DNA of 64,000 bases from Tardibacter chloracetimidivorans (GCF_001890385.1 NZ_CP018221.1:2343501-2407500), one strand, 5' to 3'. Shown: positions 50,213 through 58,681, counted from the stretch's first letter. Notes: generated by a model not told the origin, from the letters alone. Translations and numbers: made by a program.

Positions 50213-51648
50213 CGCCGCCCTCCGTCATGGAGCACCCAGGTGTCCTTGGTGCCGCCGCCCTGGCTGGAATTGACGACGAGCGATCCTTCGGTCAGCGCCA
50301 CCCGGGTCAGACCGCCCGGAACGATGGTGCTGCCCGTGGCCCCGGTCAGGATGAAGGGCCGCAGGTCGACATGGCGCGGAGCCAGGCCCTTGGCGGTCAG
50401 CGTCGGACAAGTGGAGAGCGCGAGCGTGGGCTGGGCGATGAATCGTTCCGGCGACGCGACGATGCGCGCCCTGAACGCCTCGATTTCCGCCGCGGTCGCG
50501 GTCGGCCCCACCAGCATGCCATAGCCACCCGATCCGTCGACCAGCTTCACGACCAGTTCGGGCAGCCGGTCCAGCACATAGGCGAGCGCGTCGGGCTCGC
50601 GGCAGCGATGGGTCTCGACATTGGGCAATATGGCGTCCTCGCCGCTGTAGAAGCGGACGATCTCGGGCATGTAGCTGTAGATCGCCTTGTCGTCGGCGAT
50701 GCCCGTGCCGGGCGCGTTGACGACGGTGACGTTGCCCGCCGAATAGGCGTCCATCAGCCCCGGCAGCCCAAGCATGGAATCGGGCCTGAACATCAGCGGA
50801 TCGAGGTAGTCATCGTCCACGCGGCGGTAGATCACGTCCACGCGCCTGGGGCCTTCGGTGGTCCGCATGTAGACGGCGCGGTCGCGCACGAACAGGTCGT
50901 TGCCTTCCACCAGTTCCACGCCGATCCGGTCGGCAAGAAAGCTGTGCTCGTAAAAGGCCGAGTTGAACGGCCCGGGAGTCATCACCACGCAGCAGGGGTC
51001 GCGCCCCGCCCCCGGCGGCGCGACCGATCGCATCATCGCCAGCAGCGTATCGGGATAATGTTCGACCGGACGCACCTTGTGACGCGCCAGAAGGCCGGGG
51101 AAAAGGCGCTGCATCGCCTCGCGGTCTTCCAGCATATAGGACACGCCCGACGGCGTCCGTGCATTGTCCTCCAGCACGAAGAAGCTGTCGGGGCCGGTGC
51201 GGACAAGATCGGTGCCGCAGATATGCGCCCAGACGCCGTGCGGCGGCTTGATGCGAGTCATCGGCAGCCGGAACTGCGGATTGGCGAGGACCAGTTCTTC
51301 GGGGATCAGCCCCGCGCTCAGGATCTCGCGGCGGCCATAGATGTCGCAGAGAAAGGCGTTGATCGCGGATACACGCTGCTCAAGCCCACGTTCAAGCCGC
51401 GCCCATTCGTCGCTTGAAATCACGCGGGGCACGATGTCGAACGGGATGATCCGCTCCTCGGCGGCGTCATCGCCATAGACGGCAAAGGTAATTCCCAATT
51501 TTCTGAAGATCGTCTCGGCAGCATCCTGCCGTTGCAGCAGTTCGTCATGCGGGGTGTTTTCAAGCCAGGAAGCGACTTCCTCATAAGGTGGCCGGACGCC
51601 GTCGCCCTCTTCGCCGCCCCACATTTCGTCAAACGCTGGCCCCGGCAT
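50209..51648 (-). CDS. Circularly permuted type 2 ATP-grasp protein
   Basis: This 479-residue protein is a circularly permuted ATP-grasp ligase (DUF404/407). Family features include YGRREILSAGLIPEELVLAN near residue 120, FVLEDNARTPSGVSYML near 170, RRVDVIYRRVDDDYLDP and VVKLVDGSGGYGM, likely nucleotide-binding. Such ligases are predicted to form peptide bonds with free amino acids or protein tails. The ATG at 51648 was chosen because GGGAGGG precedes it and it fits the family length; ATGs at 51678 and 51705 are alternatives. It starts the operon and ends in the 4-base overlap with the alpha-E gene. Confidence 0.93.
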   Translation of the reverse strand: MPGPAFDEMWGGEEGDGVRPPYEEVASWLENTPHDELLQRQDAAETIFRKLGITFAVYGDDAAEERIIPFDIVPRVISSDEWARLERGLEQRVSAINAFLCDIYGRREILSAGLIPEELVLANPQFRLPMTRIKPPHGVWAHICGTDLVRTGPDSFFVLEDNARTPSGVSYMLEDREAMQRLFPGLLARHKVRPVEHYPDTLLAMMRSVAPPGAGRDPCCVVMTPGPFNSAFYEHSFLADRIGVELVEGNDLFVRDRAVYMRTTEGPRRVDVIYRRVDDDYLDPLMFRPDSMLGLPGLMDAYSAGNVTVVNAPGTGIADDKAIYSYMPEIVRFYSGEDAILPNVETHRCREPDALAYVLDRLPELVVKLVDGSGGYGMLVGPTATAAEIEAFRARIVASPERFIAQPTLALSTCPTLTAKGLAPRHVDLRPFILTGATGSTIVPGGLTRVALTEGSLVVNSSQGGGTKDTWVLHDGGRR

Positions 51649-51874
51649 CCACCCTCCCAGAGTCGTGTTCCTGAGCATGCTGCGCCAAGTTGCTGCACTG
51701 CACAAGTGGGCTTAACCAAAATGTCACGGAAGGACGAAAGACCGCGCCCACCGAGGTGCGGCCATTGTGCAACACCCGGCCGGGGAACGAGCCGCCAACG
51801 AAACCCGTTGCTGTTCAAGCCGTTGTGACAGTCCGCGGTTCGCCGTGATGTGTGACAGTAGTTTGGAGTAGCTT

Positions 51875-52435
51875 ATGTTCAGAATTTTGACTGCCCTGGC
51901 GCTGGCCGCCGGGATCTCTTCCGCCGCTTCGGCTCAGGAAATGACGGCGCCCGATGGAACCGAGGCCTTTGGAATCGAGCCCTATGTCGGGGTGCTCGGC
52001 GGTTATCACTCCTTCGACCGCGACAGCGAATTCGGCACTGTTCCCGGAAGAAGCCGCTTTGACGGTGCGGTGATCAGCGGAATCGCGGGCGTGAACGTGC
52101 CGCTTGGGCCGATAGTCATCGGTGCCGAGGGCAATGTCGGCAAGGGCTTCGGCGACATTGACTGGGAATATGGAGTCGCGGGCCGCGCCGGTTTTCGTGC
52201 CGGTGAAAGCGGCCTCATCTTTGCGTCTGCCGGCTATCAATGGGTGAACGGCAAGGGCAATCGCGGCTTTTCCGACCAGAAGGACTGGATCTACGGTCTG
52301 GGTCTTGAAGTCGGACCCAAGGACATCGGACTTGGCGGCCTGACTGGCAACAGCGGCGCACGGCTGCGCCTGCAGGCCCAGACCTATGATTTCGACAGCA
52401 TCCGCCCGATGGCGGGCGTGGTCTTCCACTTTTAG
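51875..52435 (+). CDS. Small outer-membrane beta-barrel protein (opacity-like)
   Basis: This 186-residue protein has a signal peptide (FRILTALALAAGISSAASA, residues 2 to 20) and an eight-strand barrel pattern of alternating hydrophobic residues with Gly-rich turns, ending in an aromatic C-terminus (AGVVFHF) typical of outer-membrane proteins. It resembles opacity and OmpA/OmpX-type barrels. The role is probably structural or adhesive and is not known. The start has a GGAG site, and a strong hairpin follows the stop. It is monocistronic. Confidence 0.82.
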   Translation: MFRILTALALAAGISSAASAQEMTAPDGTEAFGIEPYVGVLGGYHSFDRDSEFGTVPGRSRFDGAVISGIAGVNVPLGPIVIGAEGNVGKGFGDIDWEYGVAGRAGFRAGESGLIFASAGYQWVNGKGNRGFSDQKDWIYGLGLEVGPKDIGLGGLTGNSGARLRLQAQTYDFDSIRPMAGVVFHF

Positions 52436-52438
52436 GGC

Positions 52439-52484
52439 TGCGCAGTCTGCGGCCGCCGCACCGTTGGCGGCCGCAGACTGCGCA
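52439..52484 (+). terminator. Perfect 19-base hairpin after the outer-membrane gene
   Basis: Arms of 19 bases (52439 to 52457 and 52466 to 52484) are perfectly complementary, containing TGCGGCCGC and its inverse, with an 8-base GCACCGTT loop. It lies 3 bases after a stop codon. There is no T-run after it, so it may act as a Rho-dependent or mRNA-stabilising end rather than a classical intrinsic terminator. Confidence 0.55.
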
Positions 52485-52535
52485 TCGGCGATTGCATCAG
52501 GCGCATTTGCCCCCTGCACTCCGGCGCGATAGGAC

Positions 52536-53933
52536 ATGGGTCCCATGGACGCCTTACTCCTCGCTCGAGTGCAGTTCGCCTTCACGGTCAGCTTCCATTT
52601 CATTTTTCCAGCCTTTTCCATCGGTCTCGCCAGCTATCTGATGGTGCTGGAAGGCCTGTGGCTGAAAACCGGCCGAGGGGTTTACGCCAATCTCTACCGC
52701 TATTGGCTGAAGATCTTCGCCATCACCTTTGCGATGGGCGTGGTGTCGGGCATCGTCATGTCCTACCAGTTCGGCACCAACTGGTCCGTCTTTTCAGACA
52801 AGGCCGGCCCGGTGATCGGCCCGCTGATGGCCTATGAGGTGCTGACGGCCTTCTTCCTGGAAGCGGGCTTTCTCGGCGTCATGCTGTTCGGCATCAACAA
52901 GGTGGGCAAGGGCCTGCATTTCGCCGCGACCTGCGCGGTGGCGATCGGCACCTTCATCTCCGCCTTCTGGATATTGTCCGTCAACAGCTGGATGCAGACT
53001 CCGACCGGTTTCGAGATGGGGGCCAACGGCCAGTTCCTTCCGGGCGAAAGCTGGCCTGCCATCATCTTCAACCCCAGCTTTCCCTACCGGCTGTTCCATA
53101 CCGTCACTGCCGCCTATCTCACTACCGCCTTCGTCGTGGGCGGCGTGGGCGCCTGGCACCTGCTGAAGGACCGGGCAAACCCCGGCGCGCGCAAGATGTT
53201 CTCCATGGCGATGTGGATGGCGGCGCTGGTCGCGCCCGTCCAGATCGTCGCGGGCGATCTCCACGGCCTCAACACGCTGGAGCATCAGCCCGCAAAGATC
53301 ATGGCGATGGAAGGCCATTACCAGAGCCACCCCGAAGGCGCGCCGCTGATCCTGGTCGGCATTCCGAACAGCGCCGAAAAGCGGGTGGACCACGCCGTCC
53401 AGATCCCGAAGGCGTCCTCGCTGATCCTGAAGCACGACGCAAACGCCCCGCTTGCCGGGCTGGACACCATCCCGGAGGACGAGCATCCGCCTGTGGGAGT
53501 CGTCTTCTGGTCTTTCCGCATCATGGTCGCGCTCGGCTTTGCGATGCTTGGCGTCGGCCTGTGGAGTCTCGTCGCGCGCGCCCGCAGATCGCTGTACGAC
53601 TGGCCGTGGCTTCACAAGGCGGCCGTGCTGATGGGGCCTTCCGGATTCGTCGCGGTGATCGCAGGCTGGGTGACGACCGAGGTCGGCCGCCAGCCATGGA
53701 CGGTCTACGGGCTGCTGAGGACGGCCGATTCGGTTTCGCCGCTCGACGCGCCCGCCGTCGCGGCATCGCTCCTCGCCTTCGTCATCGTCTATTTCGCGGT
53801 GTTCGGCGCGGGCACATGGTACATATTGCGGCTGATGGCGAAACCGCCCGAGCCGCATGAAAGCGCGACATTGGCCGGCCCCGTCCGCACCGCCGGAATC
53901 ACCCCCGCCTCTCAGATCGGAGGGACGCACTGA
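52536..53933 (+). CDS. cydA: Cytochrome bd-type (CIO) quinol oxidase subunit I
   Basis: Subunit I holds haems b558, b595 and d and oxidises quinol with oxygen as acceptor in the inner membrane. The 465-residue chain has nine or so membrane helices. The first conserved His is His21 (SFHFIFPAFSIG), a second is in FPYRLFHTVTA, and GRQPW closes the quinol site. The Q-loop is short, which marks the cyanide-insensitive (CIO-like) subclass. A Met at 52545 is an alternative start. It shares one base with the cydB start (TGATG) and leads a four-gene operon. Confidence 0.93.
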   Translation: MGPMDALLLARVQFAFTVSFHFIFPAFSIGLASYLMVLEGLWLKTGRGVYANLYRYWLKIFAITFAMGVVSGIVMSYQFGTNWSVFSDKAGPVIGPLMAYEVLTAFFLEAGFLGVMLFGINKVGKGLHFAATCAVAIGTFISAFWILSVNSWMQTPTGFEMGANGQFLPGESWPAIIFNPSFPYRLFHTVTAAYLTTAFVVGGVGAWHLLKDRANPGARKMFSMAMWMAALVAPVQIVAGDLHGLNTLEHQPAKIMAMEGHYQSHPEGAPLILVGIPNSAEKRVDHAVQIPKASSLILKHDANAPLAGLDTIPEDEHPPVGVVFWSFRIMVALGFAMLGVGLWSLVARARRSLYDWPWLHKAAVLMGPSGFVAVIAGWVTTEVGRQPWTVYGLLRTADSVSPLDAPAVAASLLAFVIVYFAVFGAGTWYILRLMAKPPEPHESATLAGPVRTAGITPASQIGGTH

Positions 53934-54943
53934 TGGATCTGACCGTCATCTGGGCCGCCATCATCGCCTTTGCGGTTGCCGCTTATGTGGTGATGGACGG
54001 CTTTGATCTGGGCATCGGCATCCTCTTCCCCGGCTTCCGCGTGGGCGGCGAGCGCGACATGGCGATGAACAGCATCGCACCCGTCTGGGACGGGAACGAG
54101 ACGTGGCTGGTGCTTGGCGGCGGTGGGCTGCTCGCCGCATTCCCGCTGGCCTATGCGATCGTGCTGCCCGCGCTCTATGCGCCGCTCATCGTGATGCTGC
54201 TCGGCCTCATCTTCCGTGGCGTCGCGTTCGAGTTCCGCTGGCGCGACCCGGCGCACCGCGCGGGCTGGGACGCCGCCTTTTGTGCGGGCTCGCTTGCCGC
54301 CACGCTTGCCCAGGGGATCACGCTCGGCGCGCTGCTTCAGGGCATCACGGTTGAAGGCCGCGCCTATGCGGGCGGCTGGTGGGAGTGGCTGTCGCCCTTT
54401 TCTCTGCTGACCGGCGTCAGCCTCGCCATCGGCTATGCGCTGCTCGGCTCGTGCTGGCTGATCTGGAAGACGTCTGGCGCGGTGCAGGCGGATGCGCAGC
54501 GCCTCGCCCGCCCGCTGACACCAGCGCTTCTCGTCGCGATTGCGGCGGTCAGCGCCTATACCCCCTTTCTGGAAGGCCAGTATTACGAGCGCTGGTTCAC
54601 CTCGCCCGGCATCTTCGCTTCGGTGCCGATGCCGCTGCTGGTGGCGGGCGCGGGCTATCTGCTGTGGCGGTCCATCGGCCGCACGGGGCAAGCCGGGGGC
54701 CGCGACTGGCTGCCGTTTCTCCTCACCCTCATCATATTCGCCCTGTCGATGATCGGCCTCGCCATCTCCATCTGGCCCGATGTCGTGCCGGGGCGGGTGA
54801 CGATATGGGAAGCGGCGGCCCCTGAACGCAGCCAGATCTTCATGCTGGTCGGCGCGGGCATATTGGTGCCGATCATCCTCGGCTATACCATCTGGGCCTA
54901 TTGGGTGTTCCGGGGAAAGGTTGATGAGGCAGGCTATCACTGA
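53933..54943 (+). CDS. cydB: Cytochrome bd-type (CIO) quinol oxidase subunit II
   Basis: This 336-residue, eight-helix membrane protein is the structural partner of CydA. The N-terminus LTVIWAAIIAFAVAAYVVMD and the motifs DGFDLGIGIL, VWDGNETWLVLGGGGLLAAF and FRGVAFEFRWR are conserved in the family. Its stop overlaps the start of the small subunit gene by 20 bases, so all three proteins are probably made in stoichiometric proportion. Confidence 0.95.
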   Translation: MDLTVIWAAIIAFAVAAYVVMDGFDLGIGILFPGFRVGGERDMAMNSIAPVWDGNETWLVLGGGGLLAAFPLAYAIVLPALYAPLIVMLLGLIFRGVAFEFRWRDPAHRAGWDAAFCAGSLAATLAQGITLGALLQGITVEGRAYAGGWWEWLSPFSLLTGVSLAIGYALLGSCWLIWKTSGAVQADAQRLARPLTPALLVAIAAVSAYTPFLEGQYYERWFTSPGIFASVPMPLLVAGAGYLLWRSIGRTGQAGGRDWLPFLLTLIIFALSMIGLAISIWPDVVPGRVTIWEAAAPERSQIFMLVGAGILVPIILGYTIWAYWVFRGKVDEAGYH

Positions 54944-55061
54944 CCCGCCGCCCGCTCCCTGGTGGAAGCGGCTGGCCTGGTTTGTCGGCATCTGGGCGGC
55001 CAGCGTCGCCGCGCTCGGTCTTGTGGCCTTCCTGATCCGCCTGTGGATCGGGGCAGACTGA
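54924..55061 (+). CDS. DUF2474 small subunit of cytochrome bd (CydX-like)
   Basis: This 45-residue protein starts at ATG 54924, inside the end of cydB, and ends at TGA 55059 to 55061. It begins MRQAITDPPPAPWWKRLAWF and has one membrane helix (VGIWAASVAALGLVAFLI). The PWWKRL motif and the single helix match DUF2474, a small protein paired with CIO-type oxidases as CydX is with E. coli CydAB. It overlaps the next gene by one base (TGATG). Confidence 0.85.
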   Translation: MRQAITDPPPAPWWKRLAWFVGIWAASVAALGLVAFLIRLWIGAD

Positions 55062-55588
55062 TGCGCCGACCGGTCGCGGCCACCTTCACCCTTGCGGCAC
55101 TTGTGATGTCGTCACCCGCCCATGCCGAGGAATTGTGGGTCGGCGTCTATGCGCATGACGTGACTCCGATTTCGGCGACCGAGTTCGAATCGGGCGTGGA
55201 CGTTCAGCTCGGCTGGCGGGGCAAAGCTTTCGAGGCGCTTGGCAGCATCGGCCGGCCCGCACCCTATGCCTTTGTGGGCGTGAATGCGGGCAGCGGCACC
55301 GATTACGCGGCGGCGGGGCTGAGCTGGCGCTGGGGAAGCAGCGTCTATGTGCGTCCCGGCATCGGCATCGCCGTACATGACGGCCCGCTCTATGCGGTGC
55401 GCAAGGGCCGCCGGGTCGATCTTGGATCGCGCGTGCTGTTCGAGCCGGAGCTTGCCGTGGGGGTTCAGATAAATCCCCGGCTCACCGCCGAACTTTCATG
55501 GGTCCACATGAGCCATGCGACCCTGTTCAGCCGGCAGAACCGGGGAATGGACAATATCGGCGCCCGCCTTGTCTGGCGGCTGCCCTGA
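55061..55588 (+). CDS. PagL-like lipid A 3-O-deacylase / acyloxyacyl hydrolase
   Basis: This 175-residue outer-membrane protein has a signal peptide (AATFTLAALVMSSPAHA, residues 5 to 21) and a PagL-type barrel. The active-site His-X-Ser appears as WVHMSHATLF near residue 148, and RGMDNIGARLVW places Asp where Glu is usual in PagL. PagL removes the 3-linked acyl chain of lipid A. The start shares a base with the DUF2474 stop (TGATG), so expression is tied to the bd oxidase. Asp for Glu may mean altered activity or just family variation. Confidence 0.8.
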   Translation: MRRPVAATFTLAALVMSSPAHAEELWVGVYAHDVTPISATEFESGVDVQLGWRGKAFEALGSIGRPAPYAFVGVNAGSGTDYAAAGLSWRWGSSVYVRPGIGIAVHDGPLYAVRKGRRVDLGSRVLFEPELAVGVQINPRLTAELSWVHMSHATLFSRQNRGMDNIGARLVWRLP

Positions 55589-55591
55589 CGA

Positions 55592-56023
55592 TCAGACAGC
55601 CTGGGAGTGAAGCCCGCTTGGCCGGGCGATCTCGCACAGCGCCTCACCGGCCTCATCCTCTTCGCCGGGGGCCAGATCGCTGAGCGATACAATGCCGCAC
55701 AAGCGCTTGTCGCGGTCCAGCACCGGCAGGCGGCGCACCTGGATTTCGCCCATGTTGATAAGCACGTCCTCGACGTCCTGATCCTCGAAGCAATAGAGCA
55801 CTTCCTGGCTCATCACATCGCCGACCCGGGTGTCGGGAGACCGGCCCAGCGCAACGCCCCTGACCGCGATGTCACGATCGGTGATGATGCCGATCAGCCG
55901 CTCGCCGTCGCTCACCGGCAGGATTCCGGCGTCGATTTCCGCCATGATGCGGGCGGTGTTCTGCAAGGTCGTGTCGGGATCGACGATTTCCACCTCGCGC
56001 GTCATGCATTCGCTCACCTTCAT
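55592..56023 (-). CDS. CBS domain-containing protein
   Basis: This 143-residue soluble protein consists of two CBS motifs (MTREVEIVDPDTTLQNTARI then RLIGIITDRDIAVRG; VGDVMSQEVLYCFEDQDVED then KRLCGIVSLSDLA), enough to form one Bateman module that binds adenosine nucleotides. No output domain is attached, so it probably regulates a partner. The ATG at 56023 was chosen for its GGAGG site. It is convergent with the PagL-like gene, 3 bases apart. Confidence 0.9.
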   Translation of the reverse strand: MKVSECMTREVEIVDPDTTLQNTARIMAEIDAGILPVSDGERLIGIITDRDIAVRGVALGRSPDTRVGDVMSQEVLYCFEDQDVEDVLINMGEIQVRRLPVLDRDKRLCGIVSLSDLAPGEEDEAGEALCEIARPSGLHSQAV

Positions 56024-56144
56024 GATGACCTCCATCCGTTCCGTTCGGGAGATAACAGCCTTCGGCGTCAATGCCCGCAAGGCTAAGCCCATACGGTTGC
56101 CGGGGACCAAGGTTCCGCGTTTTCAGAGCCACTCGGAAATGTCG

Positions 56145-56375
56145 TCAGACAAACGCACCCGCAAACAGGATGACCGCCCCGACGATGATCAGCGCAAAGG
56201 CCGGAAGCTCCGCGCTGAGGCTCAGCCTGCGGCCGCGACCGGCGGGTTCAAGCGTATCGGCGGATTTGGTGGGAGCGGGCTCGGGGTCGCTCAGACGGCC
56301 GCGCCTGGTGGTCGTCATTGCCGCCCAGACAACGCCCGCCACGATCAATATTGCCCCGATCCAGATTGCGGGCAT
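56145..56375 (-). CDS. Small two-helix membrane protein
   Basis: This 76-residue protein has two hydrophobic segments (IWIGAILIVAGVVWAAM at 4 to 20, and AFALIIVGAVILFAGAFV at 59 to 76) joined by a charged, Pro-rich linker of about 38 residues. I do not recognise a named family. It starts 128 bases from the divergent udgX start and lies 121 bases ahead of the CBS gene on the same strand. It is probably a real inner-membrane protein, with unknown function. Confidence 0.65.
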   Translation of the reverse strand: MPAIWIGAILIVAGVVWAAMTTTRRGRLSDPEPAPTKSADTLEPAGRGRRLSLSAELPAFALIIVGAVILFAGAFV

Positions 56376-56503
56376 GACACTCTCCTTCCATCACAACCCG
56401 ACGCGCCCGCATTCGTTCCCGCGCCGCATCGATGGACAAGCGTCTGGAAAGACCCGTGCTCGGCTGCGTTGATCCGCTGGGAGCCACAAAGCCGGAGGCG
56501 GCA

Positions 56504-57106
56504 ATGGAAAAGAGCAACAGCCAGTCCGCCTGGGCGGCGATCAGGGAAGAGGCAAGGGGCTGCACGCGCTGTTCCCTCCACCTGTGCGGGACGCAGACGG
56601 TGTTCGGCGAGGGGCCGGTCGACGCGTCGCTGATGCTGGTGGGCGAGCAGCCGGGCGACAGCGAGGATCTGGAAGGACGGCCTTTCGTCGGCCCGGCCGG
56701 ACGTCTTCTCGACAAGGCACTTGGCGACGCCGGTATCGACCGGGCGCGGACCTATGTCACCAATGCGGTCAAGCACTTCAAGTTCAAGCCGCGCGGCAAG
56801 CGGCGCATCCATGAAAAGCCGAACGCGGGGGAGATTGCCGCCTGCCGCTGGTGGTATGAGCAGGAGCGACTGCTGATCCGCCCGCGCGTGACGGTTGCGA
56901 TGGGTGCTACGGCGGCGCGGTCCGTGCTCGGCAAGGCAGTGACGATCTCCGCCACGCGCGGCCGCTCCCACGCCCTGCCCGATGGCGGCGAGGCCCGCGT
57001 CACCATTCACCCGAGCTTTCTGCTGCGCATCGACGACCACGCCCGCGCGGCCGCCGAATATGAGCACTTCGTCGAGGATCTGCGCGCCGCCGAGGCCTTG
57101 GTGTAG
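56504..57106 (+). CDS. udgX: UdgX-family uracil-DNA glycosylase/binding protein
   Basis: UdgX excises uracil from DNA and then stays covalently joined to the abasic site through a His. The 200-residue protein has the family 4 UDG motifs GEQPG (47 to 51) and HPSFLLR (169 to 175), cysteines at 20, 23 and 114 that suit a 4Fe-4S cluster, and the diagnostic UdgX insert KRRIH (99 to 103), in which His103 is the cross-linking residue. The ATG at 56504 follows GGAGGCGGCA. It is convergent with the TPR gene and apparently single. No uracil-mutagenesis or phage partner is visible nearby. Confidence 0.92.
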   Translation: MEKSNSQSAWAAIREEARGCTRCSLHLCGTQTVFGEGPVDASLMLVGEQPGDSEDLEGRPFVGPAGRLLDKALGDAGIDRARTYVTNAVKHFKFKPRGKRRIHEKPNAGEIAACRWWYEQERLLIRPRVTVAMGATAARSVLGKAVTISATRGRSHALPDGGEARVTIHPSFLLRIDDHARAAAEYEHFVEDLRAAEALV

Positions 57107-57122
57107 ACGGCGCGCCTCCCGC

Positions 57123-58460
57123 TCAGGCTGCGGCGCGGACGACGGGCGACGCCTCCACCTCGCGTTGCAGGCGCTTTGCCGACGGACTTGCGGGCTTGTG
57201 GGCGAGCCGTTCGGCCACCAGCGCTTCCGCCAGCTGCCGCATCCCGCCCCGGCGCGCCGCGTGAAGCGCGGTCAGCGAGAGCAAGTCCCGCTGCGCATGT
57301 GACCCGCCGAGGCGCTGGCCGATGCCCCGCACCGCCAGGATATTGTCCACGGCGACGTCATGACGCCCGTTGGCGAACGCAAGAAATCCCTCGGCGAGCG
57401 GCAGACCGACTTCCCGCGCCATATGGCCGTTGTCGTCACTCCCGGCAGCCGAACGGCGCACCGCCTCGACGATACGCTCGGTGTCCGCCATCCGTCCCGC
57501 GCCGATGAACGCCATCAGTGCATGAAGATCGTTGAAGGCGTAATAGCCGTCGGCGGTCACATCGGCCCAGCAGTCCGCCAGCGCCGCAAAGCGGTTGCCC
57601 GTGTCGACTCCGTCGAGATGGAGCCGCCAGAGCAGGGCCGATGCATCGATCCACTCCATCAGCACCTTTCCGTCAGCGACGGGACGAACCCGGCTGTCGT
57701 ACAGCGACAGCGCCTCGGCATGGTCGTTGCGGTCGAGGTGCAGCAGCGCGAGATGCCACCAGTTGTGATAGGAAAAGCCGTTTTCCGGCCCCATCGCCTG
57801 AATATTGCCGCGCAGCCAGGGAATGCCGCGGTCCGTGTCGCCGCGCATCTCATGGACGTGCGCCACCGCATGGACCGCCCATCCGTCGCGCGGCTCAAGC
57901 GCAACCGCCTCGCTCCCCATGTCCTCGGCCCGCGCGAAATCGCCGCACTCCTCCAGCCCGAAAGCGGCCATGCCGAGAACCGCGTGCCTGCCGTCGTCCT
58001 CGCGGCCGAACGCCCGCAGCGCCTGAAGCGGCCAGTCGCGCAATTCGGCCTGTCGGCCGACGAAGAAGCAGCCGACATGCGCCGATTGCAGCGCCAGCAG
58101 GTCGCGCGGGTTTTCCAGCGCTAACCGCGCAAAGCCGGTGACCGCCTTGTGGAGCCTGCCTTCCAGCCAGTCCCGCGCCGCCGCCAGATGCATGCGCTCT
58201 GCATCATTGCCGCCCGAGGCGAACCCCGCCCGGAGCGACCGTTCGGCCTCCGCGTCATAAGCCTTGTCGGCCTGCTGCACGAGCACCGCCGCCCTTGCCG
58301 CCCAGGCCATGGTGAAATCGGGGTCGTCGTCCAGCGCCGCATCGAGCGCGGCGATCGGATCGCCCTCATAAAGCCGGATCAGCAGCAGCGCCTCGTTGTA
58401 GCGGTCGAGCGCCGCCTGCGAAGACGTGGAAACATCATTGCCATAGCGGTCGGCCAGCAT
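57123..58460 (-). CDS. TTC38-like tetratricopeptide-repeat protein
   Basis: This 445-residue soluble protein is built of degenerate TPR-like helices. It resembles the TTC38 family (helical repeats with FSYHNWWHLALLHLDRND and GWAVHAVAHVHEMRGD). No enzymatic motif stands out, so a scaffold role is likely; the partner is unknown. The start at 58460 has an AGAGGA site. It is monocistronic, divergent from the first TetR gene and convergent with udgX. Residues before 58460 in the same frame are not homologous. Confidence 0.82.
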   Translation of the reverse strand: MLADRYGNDVSTSSQAALDRYNEALLLIRLYEGDPIAALDAALDDDPDFTMAWAARAAVLVQQADKAYDAEAERSLRAGFASGGNDAERMHLAAARDWLEGRLHKAVTGFARLALENPRDLLALQSAHVGCFFVGRQAELRDWPLQALRAFGREDDGRHAVLGMAAFGLEECGDFARAEDMGSEAVALEPRDGWAVHAVAHVHEMRGDTDRGIPWLRGNIQAMGPENGFSYHNWWHLALLHLDRNDHAEALSLYDSRVRPVADGKVLMEWIDASALLWRLHLDGVDTGNRFAALADCWADVTADGYYAFNDLHALMAFIGAGRMADTERIVEAVRRSAAGSDDNGHMAREVGLPLAEGFLAFANGRHDVAVDNILAVRGIGQRLGGSHAQRDLLSLTALHAARRGGMRQLAEALVAERLAHKPASPSAKRLQREVEASPVVRAAA

Positions 58461-58584
58461 GGTTGGGTCCTCTCTTGTCGGATTCGGGTGGACGGCGGTG
58501 CGTCCGAATGCCCCGATGAATAGACCCAGGTTGAGGCGGGAAATAGCGGAGCCATGGTTCACATCGGGACATATCCATAAAAAC

Positions 58585-58608
58585 GTTCAAAATCAGTACC
58601 TTGTGAAC
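58585..58608. promoter_or_regulatory. Weak candidate operator between TPR and TetR genes
   Basis: GTTCA (58585 to 58589) and TGAAC (58604 to 58608) form an inverted repeat with a 14-base spacer in the 221-base divergent region. The spacing is plausible for a TetR dimer site, and the following gene is a TetR. The arms are only 5 bases long, so chance is possible. Confidence 0.25.
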
Positions 58609-58681
58609 AAGATCTGGCCGAAAGCCCCCCGCCCGATGTGGTTATGGCCCCGCCAACTGCACTCATGGTATGGTTATCGTC

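Noticed and set aside
48473-50524. A 683-codon plus-strand open frame over the transglutaminase, alpha-E and ATP-grasp genes
   Set aside because: It is a shadow of three minus-strand genes that have clear motifs; its sequence is low-complexity and Arg/Gly-rich.
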